A DNA stretch of 64,000 nt, from the NCBI GenBank assembly GCA_947579605.1, contig OX388312.1, forward strand, positions 24,389,313 through 24,453,312, given 5' to 3'. Under the pieces are notes generated by a model. The model was not told where the DNA came from, did no database searches, and saw only the letters and a list, made by a program, of their open reading frames with translations. Every line of letters begins with the position of its first letter. The first letter of the stretch is position 1. Shown piece after piece: positions 58,323 to 64,000 of the stretch. The stretch is from Athripsodes cinereus. Taxonomy: Eukaryota; Arthropoda; Insecta; Trichoptera; Leptoceridae. Both the position numbers and the translations under genes were made by a program.

Positions 58323-59875
58323 TTGTAAATCAATTTTGTGATTTTTTTATCAATTTGCCTGTTATCTTTTTATGAATTTATAAAATTTATTTATATTCTT
58401 TCATAAAACTATTGTCATAATTTTTATTATATGAAAAGTTGACTATGAAAATATAATTTAAAAAAATGGTGAAAAGAGAATTTGTGAGCATCATTTATTT
58501 TTGATGTGTTGTTTTCCGCATGTCTGTATAGTAATTTTTTTATGATTGAATGAAATCTTCATGACATTGACTGTTTAAAATTTTTTTCACAATAAATGAT
58601 TATCTATTGTCGTCGCACTTTTAAAACACCTTCAGATTTATGTTATGTGTCAAAATGATTACTGATTTATGTTTAAAATGATTTATGAAATTTTGTATTA
58701 TAATTATTTGGTGCACAAAAAAGTTTTAATAATGCTGTAAAAATCAATTTATTCCAAGTATGTCTAATTCGTGAATATATCACGTAGACTGTTTTAAATG
58801 TGCATTGACAATATTCAGAATTACATTCCAAATAGTAATAATATCCTATACAATTTATAGCTCCACTCTCTCTATGGTCCCATAACCTTGATATATGTAT
58901 GTTAGATATGGTTGATCGTTTGTTGAAATTTATGCTCGGAGAATAACATAATAAGTTAAGGGAAATATCAGTACATATCACTCATCCTGTGTTCGTTTCA
59001 TTGTTTCAAAAATACCTACCTCTGTTATTATTATTTTATTGATGCTTTTATTTTTTTAAAAACCTCAATAATTTGTACAATTCCTGTGATCTTGTAATTA
59101 TTTAAATTTGAATATTTTACTCTGTGAATTTTATCTACAACTCTTATGCTAATTAATCACAATTTTATGCCATAAACTGTATTATACAATTAATAATATA
59201 TTATTTTTCATGTTATAAAATTGCATTTTTATTTGTATGAATCACAAACATAACATTGATTGGTTTGTGTTATGAAACAAAGTTTCTAGCTGCTCCAATC
59301 TGGAATTGAGAAGATCAATATATTTTTTGGTTGGAACTAACAAATCGTCACGACCAAAATGTAATGTCTGTTCTATTGGTTTTACAACAATATTTTTTAC
59401 ATATTTAGTCATAATCTTTTGGAATATATCATTTGTTACATAATTACATCATTTCAATCTAAACATTATAATGTAAAAAAGAGAAAAATATTGTAATTTT
59501 GTTATTATGAATAATAAAATTATGCATTTATTCTCCTTTATTTAGCTCTGCTGTAAAATGTTGCAGATCCGACCTTACATCTTGGGCATGACAAAATGTG
59601 AGAAATGGTGCATTTTGTGGAACCATTAATTTACAGAAGATTGGTAAACTAATGTTGCTCTATCATTTGTAAATCTCACTGTGCATACATGCTCTTAGTT
59701 TTCATTACATTGTCAGTTAGATTTATAATTATTGTTCTTTTTCAAAAGCTGTAATGATTTATGTATAGCTGCTTCCCCACTTCTTCTTTACTTTTTGTAA
59801 TTATATGTTTATTATGAAAATGATCTAGAGTTTGTGTGTTCACATTGTGAAAAGACATTTTAAACATATTTGATA
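58323..59875. other. Intergenic region between PIG-A and the Penelope-like element
   Basis: Strongly AT-rich with short hydrophobic open frames that show no family resemblance. Nothing recognised. Confidence 0.5.
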
Positions 59876-59918
59876 TTAATAAAACACTGTTTTACTTTTC
59901 ACTATTAATTTATTATTA

Positions 59919-59958
59919 CTCAAGCGCTTTCGTCAAGTTAGCTTGACATTTTCAAGAG
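59919..59958 (-). ncRNA. Hammerhead-ribozyme-like motif in the Penelope-like 3' end
   Basis: Minus strand: CTC (59956-59958) pairs with GAG (59919-59921) as helix I. The core is TTGAAAA in place of CTGATGA, then an extra T, helix II GTCAAG/CTTGAC (6 bp, loop CTAA), GAAA, self-complementary AGCGCT as helix III, and T at the cleavage position. Base 3 is U and base 8 is A, again a paired replacement of C-G. Helix I is short (3 bp). Hammerheads in Penelope-like terminal repeats are known in general; this core variant is what is unusual. Confidence 0.55.
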
Positions 59959-60063
59959 AACCAATTACAAGAAATTTTTTTCTCAAAGTCACATGCAACA
60001 ACAACATTTTTTATATGTAGGTACCTAAAAACAGAAAAGAAGGGAGTAAGGAAGTAAGAGTAG

Positions 60064-61500
60064 TTAAGACAATGGTGGATGAACAATTGGTTTCAACAAT
60101 GGTGATGAATGGGGTATTTGAATATTTACTATATTTTTAATATTTCTATGTATTTCCAATGTTTCCAAAGCAATTAATTTTCTATACCGGTTTTCTGAAT
60201 GTAGGACCCTTACACTATTCACATCAAAATTGTGATTATGACTAATGCAATGATCCGCCATCTCCGAACAATTAGATAAACCCCTAAGTGCTCTGGAATG
60301 TTCTTTGATACGAGTGTCTATCGATCGACTGGTCTGTCCGACATATTTGGCATCACAATCATTGCAATCAATACAATAGACACCGCTGCTATTAATTATA
60401 TTGTTACGGTCCTTATTATTAAAAAGAAGTTTGCTTAAATTGTTGTTGGTGTAAAATGCTGGATTAAAATATGGTTTTGTAATATTATTTACTTTTTCAG
60501 TCAAACTATTGACGTACAAAATCTTTCTCCAATTCTTATCACTATCTTTTACAATGGGTGCATACAAATATCTATGAATCATTATTTTATTCTGTTTCTT
60601 TAATAACATCGTCTCAATCATTTCCACATTGTATCCGTTATTTTTGGCTATACATTTGATTATATTTAGTTCTGAAGAAAATTCATCTTGTTCTAAAGGG
60701 ATATTTAAGAGTCTATGTAACATTGAGTGAAAAGCAGACATCTTATGACTAATATGGTGATTTGAAGATGCGTGAATGATATTATTCGTATAAGTGGGTT
60801 TTCTATATATGCCAAACTTAAATTTATTATCACATATCATTATCTTTAAGTCTAAAAAATTAAGAATATTATTTGATCCAATTTCTAAAGTGAATTGCAG
60901 GTTAGGATTTATTGAGTTCATAAAATTAACAAACATATCAAGCTGTCTATGGGTACCTGTCCAAACACACAAAATATCATCCACATATCTGAAATAATTA
61001 AAAACAAACTTTAGCAAGTAATTATTTGATGAGAATAATATCCTTTCAAATTCATCCATATAGATCTCCGATAAGATAGGACTCAATTGGTTACCCATTG
61101 GTAAGGCATCTAAGATTTTATAAAATTTATCGTTGAACTTGAAATAATTCTGCTCCATGCAAATTTGTAAAAGATTTAATAGACGTTGCTTTTTAACATT
61201 ATCAATGTTCAATTCATCCAATTTATTCTTCACCAGTACAATAACTTCAGACACAGGCACATTAGTAAACAGATTCTTCACATCAAAAGAAACAAGTAAA
61301 CAATTCTTTGGAGGAACAACACTAGTAAGTTTTTTAGCTAGGTCAATGGAATTCTTTATACCGAATTTCGAAGTGAAATTTGTCAATGTCATAATCTCAT
61401 TGTTAAGAAACTTAGCTATATTAACTGCAGGTGCGTTTACGTATGAGACCACTGGTCTTGCTGGGTAGTCTTCCTTGTGGAGTTTTATTAATCCATACAA
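60064..61500 (-). CDS. Penelope-like RT with C-terminal GIY-YIG endonuclease
   Basis: 478 residues. The reverse transcriptase carries GLIKLHKEDYPARPVVSY (3-20), the metal-binding D73 in LLVSFDVKNLFTNVP, LPMGNQLSPILSEIYMDEFE (133-152) and the catalytic YVDD at 172-175. Next come NFLDLKI (214-220) and the thumb region with YRKPTYTNNIIH. The C-terminal GIY-YIG nuclease is present: GVY (373-375), the CIDCNDCDAKY cysteine cluster (376-386), YVG (386-388), R392 and a following TRIKEHSRA. Every catalytic motif I can check is retained. The first codons belong to a longer protein whose N-terminal part is in another frame (next entry). It sits 1.8 kb downstream of PIG-A, in opposite orientation. Confidence 0.93.
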   Translation of the reverse strand: MYGLIKLHKEDYPARPVVSYVNAPAVNIAKFLNNEIMTLTNFTSKFGIKNSIDLAKKLTSVVPPKNCLLVSFDVKNLFTNVPVSEVIVLVKNKLDELNIDNVKKQRLLNLLQICMEQNYFKFNDKFYKILDALPMGNQLSPILSEIYMDEFERILFSSNNYLLKFVFNYFRYVDDILCVWTGTHRQLDMFVNFMNSINPNLQFTLEIGSNNILNFLDLKIMICDNKFKFGIYRKPTYTNNIIHASSNHHISHKMSAFHSMLHRLLNIPLEQDEFSSELNIIKCIAKNNGYNVEMIETMLLKKQNKIMIHRYLYAPIVKDSDKNWRKILYVNSLTEKVNNITKPYFNPAFYTNNNLSKLLFNNKDRNNIINSSGVYCIDCNDCDAKYVGQTSRSIDTRIKEHSRALRGLSNCSEMADHCISHNHNFDVNSVRVLHSENRYRKLIALETLEIHRNIKNIVNIQIPHSSPLLKPIVHPPLS

Positions 61501-61969
61501 TCTTCCGTGCTGCAGGATTAGTAACTGTAAGTCTTCTTTTTTCGCCTGTTGTAAATTGATTTGTGTTGAGGTATTGCAATATCTTCTTTTGATATTTCGT
61601 AGTTGGATCTTTGGGTAATTCCAAAGTTTTATCTTTTATTATAACATTGTTTAACTTTTCAAAATAATCTTCTTTTTTTAAAGTAACCAATGATTCGCCT
61701 TTGTCTGCCTTAGTCAAAATAATATTGTTGTCACTGATTTTTTTATTTATTAATGAAACTGTCTTCAAATCATTTGTTTTATGATGACTCATTCCAATTT
61801 GCTTATTCAACACATTAGAACACTTATGTTTGAGAAGGTAGTTATTGTTTTTACATTCAGAACTATCAATTGCGATTTCTAAATCTGCTTTGAGAGAATC
61901 CACACTTTTTTTATCGTTTTGTTTTAAAATATTAAATTTAGGTCCTTTTTCAAGCAATTCAATTTCACT
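61421..61969 (-). pseudogene. Penelope-like element N-terminal coding part, frameshifted
   Basis: SEIELLEKGPKFNILKQ starts just after a stop at 61970-61972 and continues through IILTKADKGESLVTLKKEDY (a conserved Penelope N-terminal motif) and KRRLTVTNPAA. The true frame then shifts to RLYGLIKLHK in the next entry's frame at about 61505-61515; a one-base change explains it. The sequence after the shift in this frame (IVWINKTPQG and on) is out-of-frame noise. The N-terminus is truncated relative to complete Penelope proteins. Confidence 0.8.
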
Positions 61970-62029
61970 TTATTTATTGTTTATTATGACATTCAATCCT
62001 CATGAGAGGAATATAGAAGATAGCTTTAA

Positions 62030-62175
62030 GAGTTCTTATGTAGCGGTTTTAACTGGTCAATCGTTCAGGCTTCCCATGTGGCCCGCTCGTGAGAAAATAG
62101 TTTTACTTAGAAGACTGAATAATTAGAAGTCTCCTAACTTCTGAGATATCTGGGCATAGGAGAAAGTCTTCAATG
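62030..62175 (+). repeat. Interspersed repeat family 2 copy
   Basis: GTTCAGGCTTCCCATGTGGC, CCGCTCGTGAGAAAATAG, AGTCTCCTAACTTCTGAGAT and ATCTGGGCATAGGAGAAAG align in order with 41868-41990. No coding capacity and class unknown. Confidence 0.5.
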
Positions 62176-63872
62176 TAATTCTTCCATACTTCTCAAAAAC
62201 TGATCTTCTGTCTCTCTTTCCTTTTTCTGTTAGATTTAATAAGATTTCATTTTTGTAAAAATGAGAGTTAATAGTATTCATTTGCACCATTCATTTGTGA
62301 CATGGCTTAAGAGGTGAGTGCTTGTTTGTATGAAATAAAAAACAATTTATTTTATTTATTATGACACATTTTATTAAGAGTAATAATATTATTCAGTTCT
62401 ACCATGCGTACAATATAAAATAGTAATATCATACGTATTTGGCACATTTAATATGTATGGCTTGTCTTTAACAAGAACCTTTTTCAATCCATAAGAACTG
62501 ACTGTGAAAATAATTTGTAATATTTTGTACTGATATGACATTTCTTACAAAAAAAAAGTAGGCCAGTAACAGATGTATATATAGAATAATTAAAGACTGT
62601 TTATTTTGATTGTGAAAAAAAAACAGTGACAAATATAATACAATAATGCAAAAATAATGTTTTCTTTTACACATTCAGTAATTAAGAAAAAAATTGATTT
62701 ACTTTACTTTGAAAAATATATATATCTAGCACCTTTTTTAATGTGAAAATGTTGGAATTAATACAATATTCCTGTTTTTTTTCTAAAAGAATTTGTTATA
62801 GGTAATATCTGATTACAAAATAATTTTTGATTATAAGTATTTTATGGAAAAGAATGAATATTATACAAGTTCTCACTGTAAATATTTATTTTTGTACTAA
62901 TAGTTGTTTATTTGAATGAAACATACATAATAAAATGGAATTGTTATTCTGATTTTATACTTCAATCGACTCTTTTCACATTCGATCTTATGGATCATTA
63001 CACAAGATTGTACTTTTGAATAAAAAACACTGATTTAATTAGAGTATTAAACACATATCCAAATAAAAAATTGTTTTTTTAAAACCAATAAAAATTGGGT
63101 ACTTCGCTTCAAATGATTTTTAGAATATATTGTTGAATTTGCTGTTTTAAAATTAACCAAAAATATTACATCAATATAAAAGTAAGTAAATTTAAACTCT
63201 ACAACAATTTTAATGACTTTTGATAAAAAAAATCTGTACAAATTTATTTTACAATTTTTTTCAATAAAATATTGAAGTAGGTATATACTATCTCGAACAA
63301 TAAAATACAAAAAAAAGTGGTAATTCACAATACAAGATAAAAATGTTATCATCGTTGTAAATGTCAGCCATTAAAATTGCAAATTTGATCATTTCTATCT
63401 AACTACTGTACATAATGATTTATATATTTATATACCACAGCTTTATACCTTTCTCAAGTTTATTTTTATTATGGCAAGATTTGTATTTTATCATTATTAT
63501 AACTTAGCCAGTTTTGATACCAATTCACATAAGAGAAATGCAAGATTAAACCTTGATACAAGGTTCCATCCACTTTTGAACAACTAAATTAATTTGCAAG
63601 TTATGAGGGTTTGTTTCAATATTAATTATTATTTATCTAACACTTATGCACTATAATTTACAATATCTATGTACACAATATATTATTCAATTTTACTAGA
63701 AGTCCTTTCATAAAACTACATCAGATCTATGGCAATATTTTTACAATGCATTAATTTAGAAAATAGAAACATTAATTTAACATAATAATATAAACACGGT
63801 TTTTATATAACAATCACTATACAATTTAGCAAACCATAGATCTGAATTGTTTAAATACTGAAAATTTTCACT
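62176..63872 (-). other. Probable long 3' UTR and flank of the right-edge gene
   Basis: AT-rich sequence downstream (minus strand) of the stop codon at 63873. No other gene seen. AATAAA-type signals on the minus strand occur at several places, for example near 62940 and 62350, so the 3' end could not be fixed. Confidence 0.4.
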
Positions 63873-64000
63873 TTACACATATTCTTCTGATGGCTTTGGA
63901 CCGCTGTTTGGAAGACGTAATGAAGGAGGAACTCTTCCATTCATTGAGTCAGGTAATTCTGCAATGTCTTTAAATACACCAACTAAACTTTCAAAATTTG
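63873..64000 (-). CDS. C-terminal exon of an unidentified gene (partial)
   Basis: Minus-strand frame open from the window edge for 41 codons: NFESLVGVFKDIAELPDSMN, then GRVPPSLRLPNSGPKPSEEY and V, then TAA. The composition is protein-like and better than the local AT-rich background: balanced codons, GC-richer sequence and charged and proline-rich residues. The reading frame enters from beyond the window and no acceptor is visible, so this is the last exon or part of it. I do not recognise the family. The short acidic end SEEYV could be a functional C-terminal tail but this is speculation. Its orientation makes it convergent with PIG-A. Confidence 0.7.
   Translation of the reverse strand, partial: NFESLVGVFKDIAELPDSMNGRVPPSLRLPNSGPKPSEEYV

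Larger units (their letters stand above)
59876..61970 (-). mobile_element. Penelope-like retroelement, 5'-truncated
   Basis: The minus-strand element runs from a 5' truncation near 61970 through the RT and GIY-YIG coding region (stop at 60064) to a 3' region with a hammerhead-like motif (59919-59958) and the tail AAAACAGTGTTTTATTAAT. Related ends without coding sequence lie at 47795-47935 and in the two palindromes. One frameshift near 61510 splits the coding region. Confidence 0.9.

Noticed and set aside
60794..61468. Plus-strand open frames over the Penelope-like RT
   Set aside because: Antisense shadows of the RT frame.
1..64000. CRISPR array, rRNA genes, or bacterial-type operons
   Set aside because: No regularly spaced repeats or such sequences were seen; the window is animal nuclear DNA.

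Overview
This window is insect nuclear DNA: AT-rich, with large introns, single-copy animal genes and many retrotransposon and DNA-transposon remnants. The LINE 3' ends (a hairpin followed by CTCGCC or CCGCC) and frequent GTACCTAC-type words resemble Lepidoptera. That order-level call is an inference, not a demonstration.

Three host genes are supported. (1) The left 51.5 kb lies inside out at first (oaf), read on the minus strand. Exon 1 (51416-51523) carries a signal peptide, exon 2 is 49536-49649 and exon 3 is 2302-2436. All junctions are phase 0 with GT/AG sites, and the remaining exons lie beyond base 1. Exons 2 and 3 are separated by a 47.1 kb intron that makes up most of the window. (2) PIG-A, the catalytic GPI-GlcNAc transferase, is on the plus strand at 56963-58288. 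Its coding region is uninterrupted, with at least one probable non-coding 5' exon. (3) At the right edge the last 41 codons of a minus-strand gene I could not name end at 63873; PIG-A and this gene converge.

The rest is mobile DNA. A 4.62 kb hAT-type element (5206-9825) has a perfect 8-bp target duplication and contains a dead CR1/Jockey-type LINE, itself broken by two other LINE fragments. At least thirteen copies of one roughly 254-bp SINE-like family are present, two with perfect target duplications and (ATAGT)n-type tails. An RTE-like LINE family has five fragments, one with an 11-bp target duplication. Other LINE ends, a tRNA-derived SINE, several MITE-like elements and a 5'-truncated Penelope-like element (59876-61970) with intact RT and GIY-YIG motifs are also present.

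The most interesting signal is a set of hammerhead-ribozyme-like motifs tied to Penelope-type ends. Two long palindromes (2502-2782 and 35237-35483) carry one motif per arm. The Penelope 3' end (59919-59958) and a solo end (47838-47877) carry one each. Across three families the core pair at positions 3 and 8 is C-G, A-U or U-A, so it covaries. All share an extra U before helix II and a short self-complementary helix III. Three of these motifs lie in sense orientation in the giant oaf intron.
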